From: JAYZDP01 sp036337765
GTDB taxonomy: Bacteria; Acidobacteriota; Thermoanaerobaculia; Multivoradales; Multivoraceae
Length of the DNA: 53,586 bases
Assembly: GCA_036337765.1 (NCBI GenBank)
Contig: JAYZDP010000146.1
Span: 1 to 53,586 of the forward strand
Direction of reading: 5' to 3'
Position 1 is the first letter of the stretch; the number at the start of each line of letters is the position of its first letter. Positions 1-8,132 of the stretch are shown here, in pieces. Both the position numbers and the translations under genes were made by a program. The notes below the pieces were generated by a model, which was given only the letters and a program-made list of their open reading frames with translations, was not told the origin of the DNA and made no database searches.

Positions 1-80
1 TAGCACCCCATTCGGTCCGTTACCCTCGGCGGCGAGGACACCGCTGTTCCCTCGCCCAGGGCTCGTTCACCATGCTGAGA

Positions 81-107
81 GGGGCGAGCTCTCTTCGGGC
101 TCGCCCC
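81..107 (+). terminator. Hairpin, probable terminator of a gene left of the window
   Basis: GGGGCGAGC (81-89) pairs perfectly with GCTCGCCCC (99-107) around a 9-base loop. The stem is followed by only a short TTC and not by a run of T. It lies upstream of the first gene, so it probably ends transcription coming from outside the window. The remainder of bases 1-173 shows no convincing gene. Confidence 0.5.
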
Positions 108-173
108 TTCAGTCGGCGTCTCTTGCCAGGTGCCTGATACGGCTTTCTGCTGGTATCGAGGGCTCCATTCTTG

Positions 174-1349
174 ATGAATTCCTCTGAACGCCTCTTCACC
201 CGGCCGTTAGTGCTGCTGATGTGCGCGCAGACGGTGTTCGGGCTGGGCTTTTCGACGTTTCTGATCCTGCCGACGTACATGACGAAGGCGCTTCAGGCGT
301 CGCCGTGGGAGATCGGGCTGGTGACGTCGATCTTCGGCATCTCGTCGATGATCTTCATGCCGCTGGCCGGCGACTGGGCTGATCGATCGCATCGGCTGCG
401 CTGGGCGATGGCGGGGGCGGCGATCAGCGGGGCGGCGGCGATGGGGTTCGTGTGGGTGACGGACGTGGGGCCGCTGGCCTACTCGCTGCGGCTGCTGCAC
501 GGTGTCGGCAACGCATTCGAGTTCGTGGCCACTGGGGCGCTGGTCACGGATCTGGTGCCGGCTCGCAAGCTCGGCCAGGGCTACGGGTGGTTCGGGGTGA
601 CCATGCTGTCGACCAACGCGATCGCGCCCGCGCTCTCCGAGGTGGTGGCGGAAAGCTGGGGCTGGGCCCCGGTCTTCGTCGGCGCTGGCCTGGCCGGCTT
701 CCTGTCGATGCTACTGCTCGCGCGCGTGCCGGAGCCGGTTCGGGAGGCGCATCACGGGGCTCGGGCCACCCTCTTTGAGGTCTTCACCTCCCGGCGATCG
801 CTGTGGTTGATGACGGTGATCAGTCTCATCGGGGCGGCGTTCGCCGCACTCTTCACGTTTGTGCAGCCGTACGCGATCGAGCTGGGGACCGACCGCGTGA
901 GTGCGTTTTTCATCGGCTACACGATTGCTGCGGTAGCTGTTCGGGTGCTTCTCGGAGGATTGAGCGACCGCCTCGGCCGTGCCCGGGTGGCCCTGGCGAT
1001 GATGGTGCTCTACACGGTGCCGATGGCCTTCTCCGCGAACCTGAGCCTGGTGTGGCTGCCATGGATTGGTGCCTTCTTCGGTCTCGCCCACGGCCTGCTG
1101 TTGCCCTGCATGAACGCGCTCGCGGTCGAGGCGGTCGCGCCCGGCGAGCGCGGAAAGGCCTTCGCGGTCTTCATGGCGGCCTTCAACGCCGGTTTCTCGA
1201 TCGGCTCGCTGGCGCTCGGCTGGGTCGCCGAGCTCGCCGGCTATCCGGCGGTCTTCTGGACCGCGACGGCAGGCATGGTCTGCGCCTGCCTGATCTTCGT
1301 CTCGGGGCACGAGGTGCGAAGCCAGCTACGTCTGGCGACGGGACACTAG
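174..1349 (+). CDS. MFS transporter
   Basis: A 391-residue polytopic membrane protein with about twelve hydrophobic segments in two halves, the usual size for a major facilitator. The loop after TM2 reads GDWADRSHRLRW and the matching loop in the second half reads GGLSDRLGRARVAL, both versions of the MFS motif A (GxLaDrxGrkxxl). It should move a small solute across the inner membrane using an ion gradient. The substrate cannot be read from the sequence. A TTG lies three bases upstream, but ATG at 174 is preferred, with a GAGGG about ten bases before it. The gene stands alone and converges on the next gene, with a 20-base hairpin over the shared ends. Family assignment is firm; any drug or sugar specificity would be a guess. 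Confidence 0.9.
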   Translation: MNSSERLFTRPLVLLMCAQTVFGLGFSTFLILPTYMTKALQASPWEIGLVTSIFGISSMIFMPLAGDWADRSHRLRWAMAGAAISGAAAMGFVWVTDVGPLAYSLRLLHGVGNAFEFVATGALVTDLVPARKLGQGYGWFGVTMLSTNAIAPALSEVVAESWGWAPVFVGAGLAGFLSMLLLARVPEPVREAHHGARATLFEVFTSRRSLWLMTVISLIGAAFAALFTFVQPYAIELGTDRVSAFFIGYTIAAVAVRVLLGGLSDRLGRARVALAMMVLYTVPMAFSANLSLVWLPWIGAFFGLAHGLLLPCMNALAVEAVAPGERGKAFAVFMAAFNAGFSIGSLALGWVAELAGYPAVFWTATAGMVCACLIFVSGHEVRSQLRLATGH

Positions 1350-1369
1350 AGCGGGTCGGAGCCCCCGCT
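1350..1369. terminator. Short hairpin between convergent genes
   Basis: AGCGGG (1350-1355) pairs with CCCGCT (1364-1369) between the stop codons of the MFS gene and the convergent oxidoreductase. It could work in both directions, but there is no T tract, so the call is weak. Confidence 0.3.
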
Positions 1370-2501
1370 ACCCGTGCGGGCGGATCAGGTACTTCTCGCC
1401 GGTCGCCTGCTTGCCGTAGACGGCGATCGCCTCCGGATCGAGTGCCTCGCGCAGCGAGATCTCCTGTACGTAGCTCGATGCGAAGGTGGTCGTGATCTCG
1501 GCCGCGACGCGCTCGCGCAGCTTCTGCGCCGCCTCGGACCCGATCTTCTGCAGGAACGGCGGTAGCAGCCATCCGCCCAGGCCCCAGGCGAAGCCGAAGC
1601 TGCGGGTGAGCTCCGTCGGTCCACGGTCCAGGCCGCCATAGATGTAGAGCTGCTTGTACACGTTCGAGCCGTAGCGGTTGAACTCGGCCTGCGTACGGCT
1701 GGCGGCGGCCTCCATCGCGGTAAGGATGTTCGAAGCGGTCTTGCCGCCACCGATGGCGTCGAAGGCGATCGTGGCTCGGGTCTCGGCGAGCGCCTCGATG
1801 AGCTCGGTCATGAAGTCGTCGCGGCTCGAGTCGCAGACCTGGGTGGCGCCGAGATCGCGTAGCAGGTCGACGTGCTCCTGGCGGCGCACGATGTTGACCA
1901 GATCGATCCCGTCGGCGGTGCAGATCTTCTGCAGCATCTGACCGAGGTTCGAGGCCGCGGCGGTGTGCACCAGCGCGACATGTCCTTCGAGCTTCATGGT
2001 CTCGACCATGCCGAGAGCCGTCAGGGGATTGACGAAGCACGAGGCACCCTCTGCCGCAGTGGTGCCCTCGGGTAGGACGAGGCACTGCTTGGCGCTGAGG
2101 GCGCGGTACTGCGAGTACATCGAGCCGCCCCAGATGGCCACGGTCTTGCCCATCAGCACCTGCGCGCCTTCCGACGAGCCGGCGGCAACCACGACGCCGG
2201 CGCCCTCGTTGCCCGTCGGCATCGACTGCTCGACTCGATTGGCGACCATTCGCATGAGCGGCTCTGGAATCTGGGCGCTGACGACGGGCCGTTGCTCGGT
2301 TCCGCCGGCCTCGACCGTCGACCGATCGGCCGGGCCGAAGAGCATGCCGAGATCGGAGGGATTGATCGGAGCCGCCTCGATGCGCACCAGAACCTGATCG
2401 TCACCGGGCTCTGGGATCGGGACGAGCTCGAGTGACAGCTCGACGCGGCCCTCGCGTCGCACCGTCGACTGGATCTGTAGGCCGGTCTGCTCTTTGGTCA
2501 T
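1368..2501 (-). CDS. Zinc-free MDR-family oxidoreductase (quinone oxidoreductase-like)
   Basis: A 377-residue member of the medium-chain dehydrogenase/reductase superfamily. The N-terminal GroES-like half includes VLVRIEAAPINPSDLGML and GNEGAGVVVAAG. The second half is a Rossmann domain with HTAAASNLGQM as the nucleotide-binding turn and IVRRQEHVDLLRDLGA after it. The Cys cluster for structural zinc and the usual catalytic zinc ligands are absent, as in quinone oxidoreductase/enoyl reductase branches, so it probably reduces an activated double bond or quinone with NAD(P)H in the cytoplasm. The start is set by a strong GAGGAGG a few bases before ATG at 2501; the frame is open for 116 more codons upstream, but that stretch looks non-coding. 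Divergent from the mechanosensitive channel. The substrate is unknown. Confidence 0.85.
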   Translation of the reverse strand: MTKEQTGLQIQSTVRREGRVELSLELVPIPEPGDDQVLVRIEAAPINPSDLGMLFGPADRSTVEAGGTEQRPVVSAQIPEPLMRMVANRVEQSMPTGNEGAGVVVAAGSSEGAQVLMGKTVAIWGGSMYSQYRALSAKQCLVLPEGTTAAEGASCFVNPLTALGMVETMKLEGHVALVHTAAASNLGQMLQKICTADGIDLVNIVRRQEHVDLLRDLGATQVCDSSRDDFMTELIEALAETRATIAFDAIGGGKTASNILTAMEAAASRTQAEFNRYGSNVYKQLYIYGGLDRGPTELTRSFGFAWGLGGWLLPPFLQKIGSEAAQKLRERVAAEITTTFASSYVQEISLREALDPEAIAVYGKQATGEKYLIRPHG

Positions 2502-2597
2502 GGCGTCCTCCTCACGATGGGGGGCTGCGAGGATAGCTGAAGTATTCTGCGGCAGGGCCGGCGGTGGCCGACGGCTCAGACTTGGAGGAACGGCTGG

Positions 2598-3848
2598 ATG
2601 TGGCAGGGCGTGCGCGATTGGATCGAGACCCTCGGCTTGGAGGAGGGCTCGGCGGACCTCCTTACCATCAGCGGGGCCATGTTGGTCGTGGCGGTGGCAG
2701 CGACCGTCGCCTACTACGTGACGCGCTTTTTCGTCACTCGTGTGCTGCGAGCGGCGGTGATGCGCACCGACACCCGCTGGGACAACGAACTGGTCGAGGC
2801 GGGCGTGTTCACGCGCCTGTCGCATTTGGTGCCGGCCCTCGTTCTGCAACGGGGTGCCGGCTCCATGCTCTCTGCCGAGGCCTTGAGAGCCGTCGATTCT
2901 GTGATCTCGGCCTATCTAGTGCTCATCGCCATTCTGACCGTGGACGCGTTGCTGAACGCGATCCAGAAGATCTGGGACGGCAACCGTGTCTCTCGGCGGT
3001 TCCAGATCAGGACGGTGGTTCAGGTGGCCAAGCTCGCCGCCTACTTCCTTGGCGGCATCGCAGTCCTCGCTCTTCTGATGCGGCGCTCGCCGCTGGTCTT
3101 CTTCAGCGGCCTCGGCGCCTTCACTGCGGTCCTCATGTTGGTCTTCCGCGACGCGATCCTCGGTTTCGTCGCCGGCATCCAGCTGTCGGTCAACAACATG
3201 GTGCGCCGCGGGGACTGGATCGAGATGCCCGCGCACGGGGCGGACGGCGATGTGATCGACGTCTCGCTGACCACCGTCAAGGTGCAGAACTGGGACAAGA
3301 CCGTCTCGACCATCCCAACCTACGCTCTGGTCTCGGAGTCGTTCAAGAACTGGCGGGGGATGTCGGAGTCGGGGGGCAGGCGCATCAAGCGCTCGATCTC
3401 GATCGACATGACGAGCGTTCGTTTCTGCGACGCTGAGATGTTGGATCGTTTCCAGAAAATCCAATACATCAGCGACTACGTGAAGGCGAAGCTCGACGAG
3501 GTCATGAAGCACAATGAGGAGCACGGCTTCGATACCTCGATTCTGGTCAACGGTCGCCACCTCACGAACCTCGGCACCTTCAGGGCCTACATCGAGGCCT
3601 ACCTTCACAACCATCCCAAGATCCACCCGGACATGACGTTTCTCGTGCGGCAGCTGCCGCCTAGCGAGCTGGGTCTGCCGATCGAGATCTACGTCTTCTC
3701 GAACGATCAAGACTGGATCCGGTACGAGGCGATCCAGGGCGACATCTTCGACCACATCATCGCGGTCCTACCGCTGTTCGACCTGACTGTGTTTCAGGCG
3801 CCGACGGGCGCCGATCTGAGAGCGCTCGATCGCTTGGCAACCGACTGA
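2598..3848 (+). CDS. ybdG: Miniconductance mechanosensitive channel, YbdG/MscM type
   Basis: A 416-residue MscS-superfamily channel of the same length as Escherichia coli YbdG. There are several N-terminal transmembrane segments (about residues 25-45, 100-120 and 145-165). The pore helix region is VLMLVFRDAILGFVAGIQL, followed by the soluble beta domain starting GDWIEM. The stretch NWRGMSESGGRRIKRSI is nearly diagnostic for the YbdG branch. It should sit in the inner membrane and open under tension to release small osmolytes during hypo-osmotic stress. ATG at 2598 is used and GGAGG lies upstream. The gene is monocistronic and converges on the next gene with two bases between stops. Nothing looks abnormal. 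Confidence 0.93.
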   Translation: MWQGVRDWIETLGLEEGSADLLTISGAMLVVAVAATVAYYVTRFFVTRVLRAAVMRTDTRWDNELVEAGVFTRLSHLVPALVLQRGAGSMLSAEALRAVDSVISAYLVLIAILTVDALLNAIQKIWDGNRVSRRFQIRTVVQVAKLAAYFLGGIAVLALLMRRSPLVFFSGLGAFTAVLMLVFRDAILGFVAGIQLSVNNMVRRGDWIEMPAHGADGDVIDVSLTTVKVQNWDKTVSTIPTYALVSESFKNWRGMSESGGRRIKRSISIDMTSVRFCDAEMLDRFQKIQYISDYVKAKLDEVMKHNEEHGFDTSILVNGRHLTNLGTFRAYIEAYLHNHPKIHPDMTFLVRQLPPSELGLPIEIYVFSNDQDWIRYEAIQGDIFDHIIAVLPLFDLTVFQAPTGADLRALDRLATD

Positions 3849-3850
3849 CC

Positions 3851-4858
3851 CTAGCGCCCCGAGCTCGCCTCGCTCTCGAGCAGTCGAGCTCCCCGCAGCA
3901 TGTTGCCCATGGCGTAGTTGCCTTCGTGACAGGCGTACTCGTAGACCCGCTTGTCGACCGCATTGAAGCTCATCTCGCCGCGCATCTCGGCGGTGTAGAA
4001 CTCTGGGTCGTCGACAATGAACTCGTAGTGGATCTGCGAGTCCGACACCCGGGTGAAGCGCTCTGTCACCATGGCGTTGGCCGAGTAGTACAGGGGACCG
4101 TTGGTGCTGCGTGCCGGGTGGAAGTGAGTGGTCTCGACCACCAGGGTGTCGCCGTCCCAGCGGCCGACCGAGTCGCCGAGCCAGCGCAGGTCAGCGGCGG
4201 CCCCGTGGTCGGCGTCCATCCGTACGACCCGTGCGTCGTGCACCATCTCGACCAGGATCATGATCCGGTCGTCGGTCTGCACGATCTCGTAGTGGTTGTT
4301 GTAGAGCACGTTGAGCATGGGTGGCCCAGCGGTGCCGCCGAAGCCGATCAGGCAGCGCTCTCCGAGTGAGAGGACCTCGGGGCCGGCGATGCCGGAGCGA
4401 TGGGTGCGCCGCGCCTTGCCCTGCTCACGCACGATCGGCTGGTAGGGGACCTTGCCGTCGGCCGGCTCGATCAGCCATGACGATCGGATCTCACCGTTGA
4501 CAACGCCGTAGGTAGAGCCCGGATCGACCCAGGAGGCGTTGTAGTTGCCGACCGGGGGCAGCGACTTGACCTTATCCGGCGCGCCGCGATTCGGATCGGA
4601 CTTTTCGAACTCCTTGGCCGCGCGCACGTTGTGAAAATGCCCGGCGGCCATCTGCTGCGCCTTTTCGGGGGTGAGGACCAGCTTGTCGACGCTGCCAGGT
4701 CGCGACAGCCGGGTCAGCGACGAGTTGGTCCACACGCCTCCCAGATCGGGCCTGCCGTCGGCGCGACGGGGTGGCTCATAGGCGGTCGTGGCCGCCGCGA
4801 GGAAGATGGAGGCCGCGGCGACCGCCGCCAGACGAGTGGTTCGGTCATGGATCGTCAT
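3851..4858 (-). CDS. Secreted protein of the 'PDLxGxW/Y' family, copy 1
   Basis: A 335-residue protein with an N-terminal signal peptide (about residues 1-26). The mature part starts with ADGRPDLGGVWTNSSLTRLS, then DPNRGAPD, LGERCLIGFGG, ILVEMVHDARVVRM, GDTLVVETTHF and, near the C-terminus, VYEYACHEGNYAMGNMLRGA. The same ordered motifs recur in the genes at 29910 and 31009, so this is the most diverged of three paralogues here. Proteins of this type are common in Acidobacteria and some marine Proteobacteria and have no established function. Conserved His, Glu and Asp in GDTLVVETTHFHP and YEYACHEGNY could form an active or metal site (inference). The ATG overlaps the stop of the upstream gene by four bases, so the two are co-translated. 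Confidence 0.75.
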   Translation of the reverse strand: MTIHDRTTRLAAVAAASIFLAAATTAYEPPRRADGRPDLGGVWTNSSLTRLSRPGSVDKLVLTPEKAQQMAAGHFHNVRAAKEFEKSDPNRGAPDKVKSLPPVGNYNASWVDPGSTYGVVNGEIRSSWLIEPADGKVPYQPIVREQGKARRTHRSGIAGPEVLSLGERCLIGFGGTAGPPMLNVLYNNHYEIVQTDDRIMILVEMVHDARVVRMDADHGAAADLRWLGDSVGRWDGDTLVVETTHFHPARSTNGPLYYSANAMVTERFTRVSDSQIHYEFIVDDPEFYTAEMRGEMSFNAVDKRVYEYACHEGNYAMGNMLRGARLLESEASSGR

Positions 4859-5388
4859 CGCGTCGATCCTACGGGCGTTTCGCCAATGGGCACTTCGCCC
4901 GCGACCAGAGGTGCGATGGTGCCGTACATCACGCCGCCGTACTCGCCGTGGTCCCAGGTGCCTGCGTAGCGCCCGTCATAGAAGAGGACGCGCGAGCCAA
5001 ACTCTTCACCGAGCCCGGGAATGGCGAAGTCCGTGATCGAGATCATCGGTGTGTCACCGGCCCATTCCATGGGCAGCACGATCGGTAGCGTGACGTCGAC
5101 GCTCATGTACTTCAAGCGCGCGTTGAAGCGCCAACGACCGTCGTCGAGCTTTTCGACGCTCGAGATCTCGTAGCGCTCCGGCACTCCGTCGCGGCGCTGT
5201 GCCCCCTCGATCGTGAAATGCCCGACCAACACCACATTCGTCATCCGCTCGACGAAAGCGCGCTCCCGCTCTTCCAGCGACGGGATTTCGGCAACCTGGC
5301 CGGCTCCGGTGGCCTTCGCCAGCCACCCCACGCCGAACATCACCGCCAACGCTGCTACGACTGCGACGATCTTGATCAAACTCTTCAT
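4855..5388 (-). CDS. Membrane-anchored hypothetical protein
   Basis: A 177-residue protein with one N-terminal hydrophobic helix (about residues 5-28) and no other membrane segment. It may be anchored by the helix or have it cleaved. The soluble part is beta-rich and ends with WDHGEYGGVMYGTIAPL. I do not recognise a characterised family; similar short proteins occur in Planctomycetes and Acidobacteria. It is first in a two-gene unit with the 'PDLxGxW' protein, coupled through an ATGA overlap, which suggests a shared periplasmic role. Coding looks intact and the start Met is followed by MKSL and the hydrophobic helix as expected. Confidence 0.6.
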   Translation of the reverse strand: MKSLIKIVAVVAALAVMFGVGWLAKATGAGQVAEIPSLEERERAFVERMTNVVLVGHFTIEGAQRRDGVPERYEISSVEKLDDGRWRFNARLKYMSVDVTLPIVLPMEWAGDTPMISITDFAIPGLGEEFGSRVLFYDGRYAGTWDHGEYGGVMYGTIAPLVAGEVPIGETPVGSTR

Positions 5389-5397
5389 ATCGTTTCC

Positions 5398-6534
5398 CTA
5401 GTGGAGGTAGATGCGCCAGTAGTTCGGGTCTTCTGCGACCCAGTCGGCGCCGAAGGTGCGCTCGAAGTAGTCGTCGAGCTTGTCGAAGATCAGGCGCCAG
5501 ACCGAGTTTCCCTTTTTCGCCTCGGCCAGGAACTCGGCGATCAGGGTGTCGAGATTCGCCAGCTGCTCTTTGGGCAGATAGCCCAGGTCGGAGGTGTTGC
5601 TGCGGCGCTTGTGGAGAGCGGAGTCGAAGTCACCCGCCGTGTCCAGCTCGACCCCCACCAGAACGTCCTCGACGGTGGCCAGGACGTCAGGCTCGTCGTC
5701 TACCGCCAAAACTCGGAGGCCCTCGAGCTCGCTATGTACGTCGGTCAAGTTGCGTCTCCTTGTCTCTACGCCATGTCTCCGGTGAGGGAGGCGTAAGGGG
5801 CAGTCTAATCCGAATAGTGCTCCACCGACTCGTTCGTCGAGCTCGAGCTCGCCACCGAGGAGCTCCGCGAGGTAGCGCGACCCTGCCAGGCCCAGACCGT
5901 GGCCGGCACGCTCGCTTCCTTGCGCTTGTTGTAGTCGTGAGTAGCGCGCGAAGGCGGCGTCACGATGTTCGTCGGGAATCCCGGGTCCGTCGTCCGAGAT
6001 CTCGACATGGAGGGTGTCTTCGGCGAGCCTCGTGCGTACGCAGATGCGCCCGCGTCGAAACTGGAGTGCGTTGCGGACCAGATTGCCCACCAGCAGCATG
6101 AACTTGGTCTCGTCGTGCTCGAGCACGCTCTCGCCCTGCACCTCGAGATCGATGCCGGCTTCTCGCAGCGCGAGCGATCGAGCCTCGTTGTCGAGCTGTG
6201 CCCATCCCCGCACCGGTGTGGTGGATTCCAGCGACTCGAAGAGCAGCCGCTGAAGTGTCGCCAAGAGTTGGAATCGCGTCACGCTCATGCGACCCGCCTC
6301 GGTTCTGCCGATCTCGAGCAGGTCGCGGATCAGCAGGCGGCTGCGCTCGACGCCCTGCAGCGCGCGCCGCAGCACCTCTTGCTGGCGATCGTTGAGCTCG
6401 CCGCAGCGCTCCGGTCGATCGAGCAGCGAGCGCACTACCGCATCGGCGACGCCGATGGGCCCCTTGAGCTCGTGAATCAAGAGATCGAGCTCCAGGTCAC
6501 TCGACGGGCGCAGGCCGGAGCGCTGTGTGCTCAT
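5398..6534 (-). CDS. Sensor histidine kinase fused to a collapsed response regulator
   Basis: The 378-residue frame starts with a HisKA domain without any sensor: phosphoacceptor His21 in LLIHELKGP. A HATPase_c domain follows with N-box NLVRNAL, DDGPGIPDE and GHGLGLA. At about residue 250 it runs into DVHSELEGLRVLAVDDEPDVLATVEDVLV, the first 30 residues of a receiver domain. After DFDSALH it jumps to LGYLPKEQLANLDTL and a tail ending ERTFGADWVAEDPNYWRIYL, the C-terminal tail typical of one class of stand-alone regulators. The receiver core with the phospho-accepting Asp is missing. The linker DNA holds AAGGAG (5756-5761) seven bases before TTG at 5748, which looks like the old start of a separate regulator gene. 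The kinase ATG overlaps the stop of the upstream kinase (ATGA). The fused product probably cannot receive phosphate. Confidence 0.75.
   Translation of the reverse strand: MSTQRSGLRPSSDLELDLLIHELKGPIGVADAVVRSLLDRPERCGELNDRQQEVLRRALQGVERSRLLIRDLLEIGRTEAGRMSVTRFQLLATLQRLLFESLESTTPVRGWAQLDNEARSLALREAGIDLEVQGESVLEHDETKFMLLVGNLVRNALQFRRGRICVRTRLAEDTLHVEISDDGPGIPDEHRDAAFARYSRLQQAQGSERAGHGLGLAGSRYLAELLGGELELDERVGGALFGLDCPLRLPHRRHGVETRRRNLTDVHSELEGLRVLAVDDEPDVLATVEDVLVGVELDTAGDFDSALHKRRSNTSDLGYLPKEQLANLDTLIAEFLAEAKKGNSVWRLIFDKLDDYFERTFGADWVAEDPNYWRIYLH
5756..5761 (-). promoter_or_regulatory. Ribosome binding site inside the kinase-regulator fusion
   Basis: AAGGAG on the minus strand lies seven bases upstream of an in-frame TTG at 5748 that opens the regulator-like part. 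A TAG stop (5766-5768) sits just upstream in a neighbouring frame and would end the kinase if one base were removed, for example from the CCCC run in GACTGCCCCTTACG. Together these suggest that kinase and regulator were recently two coupled genes. Confidence 0.5.
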
Positions 6535-7541
6535 GATCCGTCCGCCTCCCACAGGGCGGGGGGAAAGGCGAGGGTGAAGCGGCTCCCGACGCCAGGCTCG
6601 CTCGAAGCCTCGACGTGGAAGCCGAAGCGGTCGGCCAGCTGCTTGGTGCGCAGTCGATCGAGCCCGACGCCACCTGCGCCGAAGTCGTAGGGCCCACCGG
6701 TCAAGTAGCCCTCGGTGCGTCCCGCATGCACGAAGCCGAAAAAGATCTGCTCCAGGGTGTCGGCCGACATGCCCACGCCGCAGTCTTCCACAGCGAGGCG
6801 AACGCAATCGCCGTCGTCCGAACTGCGGACCCTGACCCGTCCGCCGTCGGCCGTCGCTTCGATCGCCTTGCGTACAAGGCCCGTGATCGAGCGGCGCCGA
6901 GGCTGCACCGGAACACGAACCGAGGGGCACTTCTCGAGCTCGGCCTCGATCGTCACGTCGCGGTGGGAGTGGAGGGGCTGGATGTCGGTGAGCACCCCTT
7001 CGACCGCCTGAAGCAGGGCCACTGTCTCGCGGCTCCGCTCGACGCCGCTCTCCGGAGGAGGTCTGGCGATGTCCTGCGCCTCCTGCTGGATCTGCTCGAG
7101 CCGCTCGACGCTGCGCCGCACCCGGTCCATGACCTTGGCGTGGCGGGCGTCATCGGCCCGGATGGTGGGTCGTTCGAGGAGCTTCGCCGAGGCCACGATC
7201 AGTGCGAGTGGCGTCTTGAGCTCGTGCGACAGATGCTGGATGAGCTTGCCGTTCGCCTCGTAGAGGTTCGCCGTCTCGCGGTGGGCTTCGCGGAGATCGT
7301 CGATGGTGCGCGCGTTCTGAAGGCCGACAGCGAGAATGGCTTGCAGAATCGTCAAGCACTGCAGGGTGGTCGCCTCGACGAGGTACAACGCCACGCCCCG
7401 CGCGCGAGAGAACTCCTGCAGCGCCTCCACGCCGCGCTCCAGCAATCCGTCGCGCTCGCCCTCACCGAGTAGCAGGCGGACCGCGAAGCTGAGAACTGCT
7501 GGAGCCTCCCACACCCCGTTCGTCGCCGGCATCATTGGCAT
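6531..7541 (-). CDS. Sensor histidine kinase with shortened GAF domain and altered N-box
   Basis: About 336 residues. The N-terminus (residues 30-55, LLERGVEALQEFSRARGVALYLV) starts like a GAF domain and then goes directly to TILQAILAVGLQNARTIDDL, the GAF exit helix. The middle, about 100 residues in normal GAF domains, is missing. HisKA follows with His106 in LSHELKTPLALI, then HATPase_c with DCGVGM and GAGGVGLD. The N-box reads LVRKAIEAT, with Lys where the Mg-ATP-binding Asn is expected (AAG instead of AAC), so activity is doubtful. The start is uncertain: Met codons at 7541, 7535 and 7532 have no clear ribosome site. The stop overlaps the next kinase start. The two kinases and the regulator remnant look like a three-gene signalling unit in decay. 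Confidence 0.7.
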   Translation of the reverse strand: MPMMPATNGVWEAPAVLSFAVRLLLGEGERDGLLERGVEALQEFSRARGVALYLVEATTLQCLTILQAILAVGLQNARTIDDLREAHRETANLYEANGKLIQHLSHELKTPLALIVASAKLLERPTIRADDARHAKVMDRVRRSVERLEQIQQEAQDIARPPPESGVERSRETVALLQAVEGVLTDIQPLHSHRDVTIEAELEKCPSVRVPVQPRRRSITGLVRKAIEATADGGRVRVRSSDDGDCVRLAVEDCGVGMSADTLEQIFFGFVHAGRTEGYLTGGPYDFGAGGVGLDRLRTKQLADRFGFHVEASSEPGVGSRFTLAFPPALWEADGS

Positions 7542-7739
7542 CGCGGCAAGTAGTGGCCGCGATGATCGACTCTGAGCTGCGCAGCGACGTCGAGATCCGC
7601 CAGTTCGGCGTCGTGAGCCTGGCACATCCTGATCAGTCGGCGGCCTTCACGGGGGAAGAAGCATCGCAGTGGAAGGGGACCCGGCGGAGCTTCGCGGTCG
7701 ATCCTCACGCCATATCTCCGCCCTGGTCAGGGGAATCCA

Positions 7740-8093
7740 GTGCCGCTGGTTCGGCAACGCTACGAGGAGCGCGCCTACGATCGGGTGCGCTTCCTGCCGC
7801 TGAGCGGTGAGGAATTCGCGCTGTCGAGTGCCCTGGCGCCGCTCCTGGTTTCGGTGCTGGTGTGGCTTCTTTCTCCGTTGCGCCGGTCCTCGGCATGGCG
7901 TGGGCTCGCCATGTTCGCGCTCTTGCCACCGGCGGTGCTGGCCGCGACGCTGATTGAGTTGGCGCTACTCGGCTTTGCCACGGGTGTGTGGCGCGAGATC
8001 GTCGTCTTGATGCTCACTGTCGAGGTGTTTGCGGGGGTGCTTGTAGGCGGGCTCCTCCTCGGTGCGCGCCGCCTTCTCCGCAGAGGTGACTGA
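7740..8093 (+). CDS. Small membrane protein of unknown function
   Basis: A 117-residue protein starting at GTG 7740, with AGGGGA five bases upstream. Hydrophobic segments cover about residues 30-48, 55-80 and 87-107, so three membrane helices are likely. It ends in a short basic tail (ARRLLRRGD). No family is recognised. It lies between a divergent kinase gene and the Rieske protein, 39 bases before the latter, and may be the first gene of the Rieske/PQQ dehydrogenase unit, where it could be a membrane partner (inference from position only). The 198 bases upstream of it contain no supported gene. Confidence 0.55.
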   Translation: MPLVRQRYEERAYDRVRFLPLSGEEFALSSALAPLLVSVLVWLLSPLRRSSAWRGLAMFALLPPAVLAATLIELALLGFATGVWREIVVLMLTVEVFAGVLVGGLLLGARRLLRRGD

Positions 8094-8132
8094 GGTAGGC
8101 TTCGGGTTCGAAAAGAGGGTCCCGAAAGAAGA

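Noticed and set aside
8096..8125. GGGTTCGAAAAGAGGG, resembling a tRNA T-loop
   Set aside because: The bases on the two sides of TTCGA do not form a T-stem, and no acceptor or anticodon arm is present upstream.
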